Of a stretch of 25,212 nt of DNA, positions 15,434 through 23,603 are shown piece after piece; positions within the stretch are counted from its first letter, which is position 1, and each line of letters starts with the position of its first letter. A program made the position numbers and the translations under genes. Source of the stretch: Clostridium sp. CAG:411 (lineage in GTDB: Bacteria > Bacillota > Clostridia > Lachnospirales > Lachnospiraceae); assembly GCA_000437275.1 (NCBI GenBank), contig FR899729.1, positions 1 to 25,212 on the forward strand, read 5' to 3'. The notes under the pieces were generated by a model. It was not told the origin of the DNA and did not search any database. It saw nothing but the letters and a program-made list of their open reading frames with translations.

Positions 15434-16483
15434 TTGTCTATGCAGATGGAACAGATTACAAAGCACATGGTTCATTCTGGCTTTACACGAGCGGTGGTCA
15501 ATGGAAGTCATGTAGAGGTTTTATTGCAGGTGCAGGCAAGAGATGCATATGCAGTAGTTATGGTGGATTGTGATTGCTTTGAAAATATGACGGTGGAAGA
15601 TTACGAAAATTTGCAAAGAGGTGTTCGGAGTTCTTTGTATCAGTATGATTTTCAAGAGGTTCGTATGTTAAATGTTCTTTGCACCAAAGACCCAAAGCGG
15701 GTAAAGAATTTGGTGGAAGCATTTGGAGAGCATTGGGTTGTCGATATGAGTGAAAATCGTTTGCTAATTTATGAGAATCAGATTGCATCCTTTTTAAATA
15801 CGAAAGAAGTGATAGAAGAGGTTTTATTGTACGGAGATGAAGTGGTAATTGAGCAGGTAGAAAAGAGAGCGAACTTTCTTTCGATACTGAAAGATAATTA
15901 TTGCACATATTCCTTGGTTCTTATCAACTGCCTTGTGTTTTTAGTATTATCCATGATAGGAAATACCGAAAATGTAATGTTTATGGAAAAGCATGGAGCC
16001 TTAGTAATTTCACAGGTAGGGCATGGCCTATGGCAGACACAGATGGTAACCAGTATGTTTTTACATTTTGGAGTCTCTCATTTGTTAAATAATATGTTTA
16101 TGCTTCTTGTTATGGGTTCTTATCTGGAAAAGAGAATGGAAAAATGGAAGTATATGACCATATATCTGGGTGCAGGACTGATTGGGAATATTGTGTCACT
16201 GTATTATTACATTGGAACCGGAAATGTGGATGTGGTATGCGCTGGGGCATCTGGTGCGATTTTTGGCTTAACAGGAGCTTTACTGTGGGTAATTATCTGT
16301 AATCATGGAAGAATAGAGGATATCTCATGGGTACAGATTGCATTTCTTATTTTATTAAATATATATGTGGGAATGGCAGATTCCACAGTAGGAAATGCGG
16401 CACACATTGGTGGGCTTATAGGAGGATTTTTATTGGCAATAGTGCTTTACAGAGGAATAGACAAGGAGGATGGAGCGTCATGA
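15434..16483 (+). CDS. Rhomboid-family intramembrane serine protease
   Basis: About 349 residues. TTG at 15434 is preferred because GGAAAGGAAA lies seven to nine bases upstream; an ATG at 15410 in frame lacks a ribosome site. Residues 1-150 form a soluble N-terminal domain I do not recognise. Six or so membrane helices follow. The rhomboid signatures are present: HFGVSHLLNNMF (His211, His216, Asn220), catalytic Ser273 in GASGAIFG and His324 in NAAHIGGLIGG. It would cut membrane helices of other proteins within the bilayer. The substrate is unknown; nearby single-helix Tad proteins are candidates only by position. The TGA overlaps the next gene's ATG, implying coupling. Confidence 0.92.
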   Translation: MSMQMEQITKHMVHSGFTRAVVNGSHVEVLLQVQARDAYAVVMVDCDCFENMTVEDYENLQRGVRSSLYQYDFQEVRMLNVLCTKDPKRVKNLVEAFGEHWVVDMSENRLLIYENQIASFLNTKEVIEEVLLYGDEVVIEQVEKRANFLSILKDNYCTYSLVLINCLVFLVLSMIGNTENVMFMEKHGALVISQVGHGLWQTQMVTSMFLHFGVSHLLNNMFMLLVMGSYLEKRMEKWKYMTIYLGAGLIGNIVSLYYYIGTGNVDVVCAGASGAIFGLTGALLWVIICNHGRIEDISWVQIAFLILLNIYVGMADSTVGNAAHIGGLIGGFLLAIVLYRGIDKEDGAS

Positions 16484-17493
16484 GAATTAATATCTATTAT
16501 GGCGGAAGAGGCTTAATTGAAGATCCAACTATTTATGTGATGGATAAATTAACTGAAGTATTGGAAGAATTACGTGTGGAAGTTGTTCGATACAATTTGT
16601 ATGAAGATAAAAAGGGAATTAATATATTGCCAAATACCATAAAAGAGGCAGATGGTGTTATTCTAGCTACTACGGTTGAATGGTTTGGTATTGGCGGGTT
16701 AATGCAGCAATTTCTGGATGCTTGTTGGTTATATGGAGATAAAGGTAAATTAAATGGGATGCGTATGCTTCCCGTTGTACTTTCTTCTACCTGTGGAGAA
16801 CGGGATGCACAGTACACTTTGATAAAAGCCTGGGAACTTCTTGGAGGAGTACCTTGTGAAGGTATCTGTGCTTATGTAAAAAATCATGTGGAGTTTGAAA
16901 CAAATGAGGGATATGCTTTTTTAATTGAAAAGAAAGCAGAAGAAATATACCGATTGATTAGCCACAAACAACAGAGTTTTCCAACTAGCATTAATATCGT
17001 GACAGAAACCGTATTACAGGGAAATGCATTGGAATTAACCCCGCAGGAAAGTGAACAGTTGTCTATTTATGTGTCTGACGATAGTTATGTAAAGAAACAA
17101 AAAGAGGACATACAGGAATTGGCACAGATGTTTAAAGGAATGTTAGGGGAAGAAGAGCAAGAGGAAAGTGTGGCAAAAGAGGATGAAGTTGTAGAAACCC
17201 GAATTCCAGCATTTAGAAGTCATTTTCATGGACAAATGGGATTAAAGGCTACGTATTGTTTTAACATTGAGGAAGAAGATGCTCATCTTTTGCTAGAAGT
17301 AAAAGGGGAAAAGCTTAGTTGTAATTATGTAGATTCGGATGAAGCAGAGGTATCTGTAAAGATTACAGCAGAAGTGTTACAAGATATTTTAGATGGAGAA
17401 ATGACATTGCAACGTGCATTTATGTCGGGAGCAGTAACTGCCAAGGGAGATTTTAAGGTGTTGCGTAATTTCGATTTGTTGTTTCAATTTTAA
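16480..17493 (+). CDS. Flavodoxin-like NAD(P)H oxidoreductase fused to an SCP2 sterol-carrier domain
   Basis: A 337-residue cytoplasmic protein starting at the ATG at 16480 (AAGGAGG upstream), overlapping the rhomboid stop by ATGA. Residues 1-165 have the flavodoxin/NADPH-dependent FMN reductase fold: an initial strand RINIYYGG, then EADGVILATTVEWFGIGGLM, where the usual family would bind FMN, and LPVVLSSTCGE. Residues 245-337 resemble the SCP2 lipid-binding domain (LLLEVKGEKLSCNY, ending AVTAKGDFKVLRNF). An acidic linker lies between. The fusion suggests a flavin enzyme that acts on a lipid or hydrophobic substrate, but no reaction can be named. Last gene before a convergent terminator. Confidence 0.8.
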   Translation: MRINIYYGGRGLIEDPTIYVMDKLTEVLEELRVEVVRYNLYEDKKGINILPNTIKEADGVILATTVEWFGIGGLMQQFLDACWLYGDKGKLNGMRMLPVVLSSTCGERDAQYTLIKAWELLGGVPCEGICAYVKNHVEFETNEGYAFLIEKKAEEIYRLISHKQQSFPTSINIVTETVLQGNALELTPQESEQLSIYVSDDSYVKKQKEDIQELAQMFKGMLGEEEQEESVAKEDEVVETRIPAFRSHFHGQMGLKATYCFNIEEEDAHLLLEVKGEKLSCNYVDSDEAEVSVKITAEVLQDILDGEMTLQRAFMSGAVTAKGDFKVLRNFDLLFQF

Positions 17494-17552
17494 AGAAGTT
17501 TTTTAATACTGGATTTATTAGAGAAATGTTTTTAGGCATTTTACTAATAACA

Positions 17553-17591
17553 AACAATAGGCGTGTTGCTTAATGCAACACGCCTATTGTT
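17553..17591. terminator. Bidirectional terminator between convergent genes
   Basis: A perfect 17-base inverted repeat (17553-17569 and 17575-17591; core GGCGTGTTGC and GCAACACGCC) with a five-base loop. It separates the plus-strand flavodoxin/SCP2 gene from the minus-strand CBM26 gene. The T tracts are weak on both sides, but stem stability and position support the call. Confidence 0.85.
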
Positions 17592-17610
17592 ATATCCTTG
17601 AAATTTGAAA

Positions 17611-20253
17611 TTACTTAACTTTAAAGGTGATTGTTTTAGAAACGACAACACCCTTTCCGTTTTTCACGTAAGCGGTAATTTTGTAAGTACCTTTCTGTTT
17701 TGTTTTCCAAGTTGTTTTATTTGTTTTTGAATAATTCTTAGTAGCAACTGTTTTTCCTGCACTGTTGCGTACTACAATTTTATAAGAAACTTTTCCTTTG
17801 GTTGTGACTGCTCTTGCAGTAATTATAATTTTTGTTCCTTTTTTCTGACCGGACTTTTTATTTGTTGTTAATTTCTTGATTGTAATAACACGTTTCTTAA
17901 CTGTATATTTCTTAGAAACTGTTTTCAATACTTTTCCGGTGGACTTATTTATAATCTTAACTTTGACTAAATAGGTACCACTTGCAGAAGGAGTCCAGTT
18001 TACAGTTGTTTTGGTCGTTTTTGAAGCCAGTGTTTTAGTTTTTTTGCTTTTTGTCACAGAGTAAGAGTAAACATATTTTACTTTTGGATCCTGTGATTTT
18101 TTAGCAAAATTCAAATGAACTGGAATTGTTTCTCCTGCTGTTTTTCCAGAAGTTATTTTAATAGAAGCAGTTAATGGTGTAGAGGTAACTGCTGGTGAAG
18201 AAGTAACTACAGGAGTAGCTGTTGGCTCAATAACTGGAGTCGCAGATACTGCAGGGGAAGTAGTAATTGCAGGAGCAGTTGTAACATCTACATCAGGAGT
18301 CGCAGATACTGCAGGGGAAGTAGTAATCGCAGGAGCGGTTGTAACATCTACATTAGGTGTAGTAGATACTACAGGAGCAGTTTCTGTGGTGTCTGGTGCA
18401 GCTACACGTTCAATTGTATATGGTTTGGAAAGTGACTTTAATGTTTTTCCATCTGTAATAGAAACTGTAATGATGTGTGAGCCAGCTTCCAATTCTTCAG
18501 GATTCCATTCCACACTTGCATTGTTACCGTTATAGATAATAGTTCCATCTACTGCAAATGTATAAGTAACAGTACCCTGAGGGTTTACAACAACAGCAGA
18601 AAGTGTTTGCTTTGTTGTATTTAACTGTGGTGCAGATAAAGAAGCACCAAAGTAAGCATCCATTTTTACTACAGGAGTAGCCGTAGGTGCAGTTGTTGGA
18701 GTAGCTGTAGGTTCAACAAAAGGTGTGTTATTTGGGTCAACCGTAGGTGTAGAAGAAACAATTGGAGTTTCCGTAGCTTCTGCAGGAGTAGCTGTAGGAA
18801 CTGTTGTTGGTTCTACTGTTGGCATAGCAGCTGCATCAAAGTTGATGGTTGTTCCAGTGGTACCCTTAATTGTATAGCCACCCAAAGAATCTGGAAGCTG
18901 TACGATAGAGTTACATGGTCTGAATGGAAGTCCGGAGTTTCCGTTTTCATCTACTAATACAGTAGAGGTTGGAGCTACTTCTCCTTGTACAGAAGTGAAA
19001 ATAATCTTAGCTTCGCCTGTTGTTGTAGAAACATCAATACTATAGGTATCATTTCCTTCTGACTGCATCTCTGTACCAGGCCAATCACCTAATGGGTAGA
19101 TTGGAAGGCTATCTGGATCGGCAGCAGTTTCAGGAGTATCATAGTATGCGTATGCATAAATATGTACATCATCACCAGTCCAGTTGCTTCGTTTGTAATT
19201 TTTAATAGAACTGTCATCATTACTTGGAATTTTATAAGTTACCTTTAATGTAGTTTTGCTTTCTTCCGCAGTTTTCTTTACAAGTCCAAATAATTTTGTT
19301 AGGGAAGATTTCAAAGATACAGATGTATAACTTCCTACTTTGGTAGCTTTGTAATAGGTAAATGTTTGTGTGTTTGATACTGTTCCATCGGTAGAAGTTA
19401 CTTTTAAAGTAATAGGAGAATTTGCAATTTTACCTTCTCCAATTTTAACAGCAGTAGCTTCTGTAATTGTTTTTGCTGGACCATTGTCAATGGAATAAGT
19501 AGCACTTGTTGCACCGTTAATTGGGGAAATCTGTACGGTTAAAGTATCAGAATCTTCTTCGTAATAAGCAGTGCCGTTTGGAACATCTACAGCTACTTGT
19601 GCACCTTCTACTGGTTCAACAGTAGGAACTGCAGTAGGGTTTACGGTAGCTGTAACAGCAGGGGTAGTAGCTGTGACAGCAGGAGTTGTAGCTATAGTAG
19701 GAGTTGTAGCTATAGTAGGAGTTGTACTAGGAGCAGGAGTGGCTTCCTCGCGTCTTAAAGTACCTCCTTCAAACCAGCGTTCCTTTGGTAGTTCAAGACC
19801 ACCCTGATTTTTTGCAGGAATTTGAACAATAATATCATCATCAGAATATTCTGCGCTATCTTTTACACTGGAAAAGATAACTTCGATTGTTTTTCCTTCT
19901 GGTGCAGTAGGAACATCTACATAGTAATATCCATCTGCATCTTTTTCAGTCATTCTTGCACCAGGCCATTTTCCTAAAAGAGGAACGCTTGTTTTTTCAT
20001 CATCCATATAGTAGGCATAGGCATAGATATGAGAATTATCTGTAGTCCATGTTGCCAAATCCTCTGCTGAATTTGGTGGGGTAAAATGAACACGAATGCT
20101 AGAAGCTTTTGTGTCCGTGGCTGTTTGTGCAGCATCAACAGTTGCTTGTGTTTGTGCAGCTTTCACGTTAATTGCATTGCTACTAAAAATGGTTGTTATT
20201 GATAGTAAAGCAGCAACGGTAACGCTAATCACTTTTTTCGTAAATTTTTTCAC
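17611..20253 (-). CDS. Secreted multidomain starch-binding protein with two CBM26-like modules (copy A)
   Basis: An 880-residue secreted protein without a catalytic domain. GTG at 20253 is the start, seven bases after AGGAGGT; the ATG 21 bases upstream lies before that site. The signal peptide spans residues 1-33 (cut near VKAAQ). Order: CBM26-like module 1 (about 52-164; IYAYAYY and KWPGARM aromatic signatures), Thr/Pro linker (170-215), Ig-like domain (217-305), CBM26-like module 2 (about 335-470; HIYAYAYY, DWPGTEM), linker, Ig-like domain (about 527-612), linker with 20-residue repeats, and a Lys-rich C-terminal pair of beta repeats (GTYKITAYVKNGKGVVVSK) likely to hold it on the wall. CBM26 modules bind alpha-glucans. 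Paralogue of the gene at 20434-23028. Confidence 0.85.
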   Translation of the reverse strand: MKKFTKKVISVTVAALLSITTIFSSNAINVKAAQTQATVDAAQTATDTKASSIRVHFTPPNSAEDLATWTTDNSHIYAYAYYMDDEKTSVPLLGKWPGARMTEKDADGYYYVDVPTAPEGKTIEVIFSSVKDSAEYSDDDIIVQIPAKNQGGLELPKERWFEGGTLRREEATPAPSTTPTIATTPTIATTPAVTATTPAVTATVNPTAVPTVEPVEGAQVAVDVPNGTAYYEEDSDTLTVQISPINGATSATYSIDNGPAKTITEATAVKIGEGKIANSPITLKVTSTDGTVSNTQTFTYYKATKVGSYTSVSLKSSLTKLFGLVKKTAEESKTTLKVTYKIPSNDDSSIKNYKRSNWTGDDVHIYAYAYYDTPETAADPDSLPIYPLGDWPGTEMQSEGNDTYSIDVSTTTGEAKIIFTSVQGEVAPTSTVLVDENGNSGLPFRPCNSIVQLPDSLGGYTIKGTTGTTINFDAAAMPTVEPTTVPTATPAEATETPIVSSTPTVDPNNTPFVEPTATPTTAPTATPVVKMDAYFGASLSAPQLNTTKQTLSAVVVNPQGTVTYTFAVDGTIIYNGNNASVEWNPEELEAGSHIITVSITDGKTLKSLSKPYTIERVAAPDTTETAPVVSTTPNVDVTTAPAITTSPAVSATPDVDVTTAPAITTSPAVSATPVIEPTATPVVTSSPAVTSTPLTASIKITSGKTAGETIPVHLNFAKKSQDPKVKYVYSYSVTKSKKTKTLASKTTKTTVNWTPSASGTYLVKVKIINKSTGKVLKTVSKKYTVKKRVITIKKLTTNKKSGQKKGTKIIITARAVTTKGKVSYKIVVRNSAGKTVATKNYSKTNKTTWKTKQKGTYKITAYVKNGKGVVVSKTITFKVK
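18241..18360. repeat. Two tandem 60-bp repeats in the copy A linker
   Basis: Bases 18241-18300 and 18301-18360 match at 56 of 60 positions. They encode two copies of a 20-residue linker unit containing DVTTAPAITTSPAVSATP. The whole-codon length keeps the frame, so copy number can change linker length without harm. Shorter 18-bp repeats lie near 19686-19721 in another linker of the same gene. Confidence 0.85.
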
Positions 20254-20313
20254 GAAAATACCTCCTTTTTTCATTAAATATAATGCTAAATTTAAAAAGA
20301 ATTACCTACTACC

Positions 20314-20342
20314 ATAATAAGAAAAAAAACAAAAAAAAGCAA
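20314..20342 (-). promoter_or_regulatory. Probable promoter of CBM26 copy A
   Basis: On the minus strand TTGCTT (20342-20337), a 17-base T-rich spacer and TATTAT (20319-20314) lie 61 bases before the GTG start. Copy A therefore appears to have its own promoter, following the terminator of copy B. Confidence 0.5.
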
Positions 20343-20384
20343 TAATTTTTTAATATAAATTTAAAGAATACGTCATAAAATTCA

Positions 20385-20420
20385 AGAAAAAAAGAAGTGC
20401 GAATAGTAGTATCGCACTTC
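20385..20420 (-). terminator. Rho-independent terminator of CBM26 copy B
   Basis: The minus strand reads GAAGTGCGA, nine-base loop, TCGCACTTC, then a run of eight or so T. It lies 14 bases after the stop of the gene at 20434-23028 and separates the two paralogues into different transcripts. Confidence 0.9.
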
Positions 20421-20433
20421 CATTGAAAACTGA

Positions 20434-23028
20434 TTATTTTACTTTGTAAGTTTTTGTCTTAGAAACAACAACACCTTTTCCGTTCTTTACATACAATGTA
20501 ATCTTGTAAGTACCTTTCTTTGTTGTTTTCCATTTTTTCACTGTTTTCTTAGAATAACTCTTAGTAGCAACAGTTTTTCCTTTGCTGTTCTTTACTACAA
20601 TTTTGTATTGTGGTTTTCCTTTTGTAGCAGTAGCCTTTACTGTAATTGTAAGAGTTTTCTTAGCTTTGATTGTTTTCTTGTTAAACTTGAATTTCTTAAT
20701 TGTAATAATACGTTTCTTAACAGTGTATTTCTTAGTTGTAGTTGTAATTGCTTTCTTCTTTTGGTTGTAAGCTGTTACTTTTACTTTATAAGTACCTGTT
20801 TTGGTAGGTGTCCAGTTTACAGCATTTTTCTTTGTCTTAGAAGCAAGTGTTTTTACTTTCTTTGAACCTTTATATACAACATAAGTATATGTATAAGCTG
20901 ATTTATAATTTGTAAGTTTAGCCTTTACCTTAACTGTCTCACCAAGAGATTTTCCAGCCTTATCAAAGGAAACTGCTAATACAGGGTTGTTAGGTACTGC
21001 AGTTGGATCTGGAATAATTACAATATCAGGTGTAGAAGTAGGAGCTACAGTAGGAGTAGCAGTAACTTCAGCAGTAGGAACTGTAGTAGGAGCTACAGTA
21101 ACTTCAGCAGTAGGAACTGCGGAAGGAGTAGCAGTAACCTCAGCAGTAGGAACTGCAGAAGGAGTAGCAGTAACCTCAGCAGTAGCAGTAGGTTCTACAA
21201 CAGGAGTTTCGATTGTATAAACCTTCTGATCAGCCCAAGTATTATTTTTATCAGAAATTTCGGCTGCAATTACATGTGTACCAGCAGTTAAAGAACTTGT
21301 ATCCCATGCAACAGAGTTATTCTTACCAGAATAAATTTCTTTTCCATCAACAGTAAATTTGTAAGTTACATCACCAACTGCATTTACAGCAACAGCAGAA
21401 AGAGTTTGTGCTGTTGTGTTTAACTGTGGTGCAGATAAAGAAGCACCAAAGTAACCATCTAATGTTGCAGGTTGTGCAGTAGGAGTAGCAGTAACCTCAG
21501 AAGTAGGAGTTACGGAAGGAGTAGCAGTAACTGTAGGTGTTGCAGTAGCTGTACTTGTAATAGAACCACCTGTGAACCATGTTTCACTTGTCACAATATA
21601 ACCATCTACAGGAATCCAGTTTCCATAACCATCAGTGATTGCATTTCCTTCACTGTCTGTAACCCATCCGTAAGGAAGTTTAGCAAGTTCGTCACATGCA
21701 TAGTAGTCTTCACCCTGATTATTGTATGTATAGCTTCCTTTTCCACCTTTTACGCTTACAAACATAACCTTTGCATAAGGTACGGATGTAGTAACTTCCT
21801 GATAATAAGAACCATCAGAGTCTTTTGTCATCTCTGTACCAGGCCAAGCACCAAAAGGTTTCTGAGTTGTTGTTTTTCCATTTATAGTTTCATCATAATA
21901 TGCATAACAATAAATGTGAACATCATTACCAGTCCATTTATCTCTATCTGTAGTTGGAAGATTGAAATGAACTTTAAGTTTTCTTGTCTGTGAAACAGCA
22001 GCAGTTCTTACAGTACTAAATAAAGAAACCATAGATTTAGCAACAGTAGTTTGTTTAGATGTAGCTGCGTTGGCATCCAATGCTTTTGTTTTCTTGAAGT
22101 AATTAAATGTCTGTGTATTTGTAACTGTTCCGTTTGTAGAAGTTACTTTTAAAGTAATAGGAGAGTTTGCAATTTTTCCTTCTCCGACTTTAACCTGTGT
22201 AGTACCTGTAGCAGTTTTAGCAGGACCATTGTCTACAGAATAAGTGATGCTTGTTGCACCAGCTACTGGACGAAGTTCTACAGTCATATAGTCTCCGTTT
22301 TCTTCATAGAAAGAAGTACCGTTTTCTTTGTTTACATAAACCTGAGGACCTGAAACAGGTTCAACAGTAGGAACAGCAGTAGGTGCTACGGTAGGAACTG
22401 TAGTAGGAGTAGCAGTAGGTGCTGTGGTTGGTTTCTGTGTAGGAGTAGCAGTAGGAGCTACGGTCTGATTTGGATTTGTAGTAGAAACCTTACCATCTAC
22501 GATCCAAGCATTGCTTGAAATGGCATATCCGTCAACTGGAATGTAGTTACCATGTTCATCCTGTATAGGATTTCCCTCTGCATCTAATTCCCAACCGCTT
22601 GGAAGCTGTGCCTTTGTAGTACACTCATGATATGTATTTCCATTAGCATCTTCTCTTTCTTCGCCAACTACACCATCAATACTTGCAAAAATGATTTTGG
22701 CAGAACCAGTTGTTGTAGTTACATTAGCAGAGTATGTTCCATCTGCATTTTTTGTGGCTGGTGTACCAGGCCAAGAACCTAAAGGTTTCTCTGTTGTTGT
22801 TTTACCGTTAGTTGTTACATCATAATATGCGTATGCATATACGGTAGTACCAGTCCAATCTTCATCAGTTGGAGCAGTAAAGTTTACTGTGTAAGTACTT
22901 GTCTGTGCTGCATATGCTGTAATTTTTGTATCTACCTGTTTGGTAAATGGAACGGTACCAAATGCGGAAGAAACTGTTACAATAGAAGTAAGAGCAAAAC
23001 AGACTACTTTTTTTGCAAATTTTCTCAC
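20434..23028 (-). CDS. Secreted multidomain starch-binding protein with two CBM26-like modules (copy B)
   Basis: An 864-residue secreted protein with the same plan as copy A. GTG start at 23028, six bases after GGAGGAA; the leader GGAGG-ATTTTC-GTG is shared with copy A. Signal peptide 1-40. CBM26-like module 1 (about 46-180; YAYAYYD, SWPGTP), Pro/Thr linker (185-225), Ig-like domain (227-312), CBM26-like module 2 (350-488; HIYCYAYYDE, AWPGTEM, ending ETWFTGGSI), linker, Ig-like domain (522-607), linker with 12-residue repeats (608-690), and Lys-rich C-terminal beta repeats (692-864; GTYKITLYVKNGKGVVVSK). The conserved Tyr and Trp residues fit alpha-glucan binding. No glycoside hydrolase domain and no LPXTG were found, so it is probably a wall-held starch adhesin. 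Confidence 0.86.
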   Translation of the reverse strand: MRKFAKKVVCFALTSIVTVSSAFGTVPFTKQVDTKITAYAAQTSTYTVNFTAPTDEDWTGTTVYAYAYYDVTTNGKTTTEKPLGSWPGTPATKNADGTYSANVTTTTGSAKIIFASIDGVVGEEREDANGNTYHECTTKAQLPSGWELDAEGNPIQDEHGNYIPVDGYAISSNAWIVDGKVSTTNPNQTVAPTATPTQKPTTAPTATPTTVPTVAPTAVPTVEPVSGPQVYVNKENGTSFYEENGDYMTVELRPVAGATSITYSVDNGPAKTATGTTQVKVGEGKIANSPITLKVTSTNGTVTNTQTFNYFKKTKALDANAATSKQTTVAKSMVSLFSTVRTAAVSQTRKLKVHFNLPTTDRDKWTGNDVHIYCYAYYDETINGKTTTQKPFGAWPGTEMTKDSDGSYYQEVTTSVPYAKVMFVSVKGGKGSYTYNNQGEDYYACDELAKLPYGWVTDSEGNAITDGYGNWIPVDGYIVTSETWFTGGSITSTATATPTVTATPSVTPTSEVTATPTAQPATLDGYFGASLSAPQLNTTAQTLSAVAVNAVGDVTYKFTVDGKEIYSGKNNSVAWDTSSLTAGTHVIAAEISDKNNTWADQKVYTIETPVVEPTATAEVTATPSAVPTAEVTATPSAVPTAEVTVAPTTVPTAEVTATPTVAPTSTPDIVIIPDPTAVPNNPVLAVSFDKAGKSLGETVKVKAKLTNYKSAYTYTYVVYKGSKKVKTLASKTKKNAVNWTPTKTGTYKVKVTAYNQKKKAITTTTKKYTVKKRIITIKKFKFNKKTIKAKKTLTITVKATATKGKPQYKIVVKNSKGKTVATKSYSKKTVKKWKTTKKGTYKITLYVKNGKGVVVSKTKTYKVK
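21059..21184. repeat. 36-bp tandem repeats in the copy B linker (about 3.5 copies)
   Basis: Copies at 21059-21094, 21095-21130, 21131-21166 and a half copy at 21167-21184, differing at a few positions. They encode the 12-residue unit TPSAVPTAEVTA. The length is a multiple of three, so slippage would change linker length in frame. Confidence 0.85.
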
Positions 23029-23128
23029 GAAAATTCCTCCTTTTAACTATTTTTTTGTTTTTTTATTTAGTAGCAAATGGTAAGCGTGAAATTCGTATCT
23101 TCTACGCTTTGTAAACTAAAAAAGGGAA

Positions 23129-23187
23129 AGAAAAGCCAAGAATAAAAAATGCTGTGTTATGTTTACATTGATTATGCTTGGCTTCTC
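23129..23187. promoter_or_regulatory. Inverted repeat upstream of CBM26 copy B
   Basis: AAAGCCAAG (ending 23140) and CTTGGCTT (from 23177) form a dyad of about ten bases with a 36-base loop, some 100 bases upstream of the copy B start. A second dyad, AAGCGT (23082-23087) and ACGCTT (23104-23109), lies nearer the gene. Either may be an operator or leader hairpin. I find no convincing -35/-10 pair for copy B. The rest of the 23029-23603 gap is AT-rich without a gene. Confidence 0.3.
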
Positions 23188-23542
23188 TAGTACGATTTTT
23201 AATTTACATTATTTGTTAATACCATCATACAAAATAATTACAAAAAAAGCAAGAATAAATTTCAAAAATATTAACTGAAATTAACAATTTCGTTAAAGTG
23301 CATAAAATATATTACCAGTTTTGGGAAAAAATAACAAAGAATTTAATCCTATTTATGAGGCAAAAAGAGAAGATTGGATATTTTACTGCATTTAGATCGG
23401 AAAAAATGAAGAATGATTATAAAAAAGGACTTTTCTTTTAGAAATAAATAGTGTAGAATAGAACCAGTTTCTAAAAGTCTATATAATGTATAGTTATATT
23501 TTGAAAGAAGGTTTCCATAATTATACTTATCTATAACATCAA

Positions 23543-23574
23543 AATTACCGAGCGTTGAATGCAATCGAGTAATT
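23543..23574 (+). promoter_or_regulatory. Hairpin in the rho leader
   Basis: AATTAC (23543-23548) pairs with GTAATT (23569-23574), and CGA with TCG and GCGT with ATGC continue the stem around small bulges to a three-base loop. It ends about 14 bases before the rho ribosome site (AAAGGAGAG). rho is autoregulated in several bacteria, so a control role is possible. Possible -10 boxes (TATAAT 23482-23487, TATACT 23522-23527) lie just upstream without good -35 partners. Confidence 0.35.
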
Positions 23575-23603
23575 GAATTTCCCGAAAAGGAGAGAAGTGA
23601 ATA

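Noticed and set aside
15340..15573. 77-residue frame overlapping the rhomboid start
   Set aside because: It reads another frame of the rhomboid N-terminal region and starts upstream of the clear promoter, so it would not be on that transcript.
21059..21184. CRISPR-like array
   Set aside because: The repeats are contiguous with no unique spacers and encode a protein linker in frame.
23155..23180. cre-like (CcpA) site upstream of CBM26 copy B
   Set aside because: TGTAAACATAACAC matches the left half but misses the central CG and most of the right half of the consensus.
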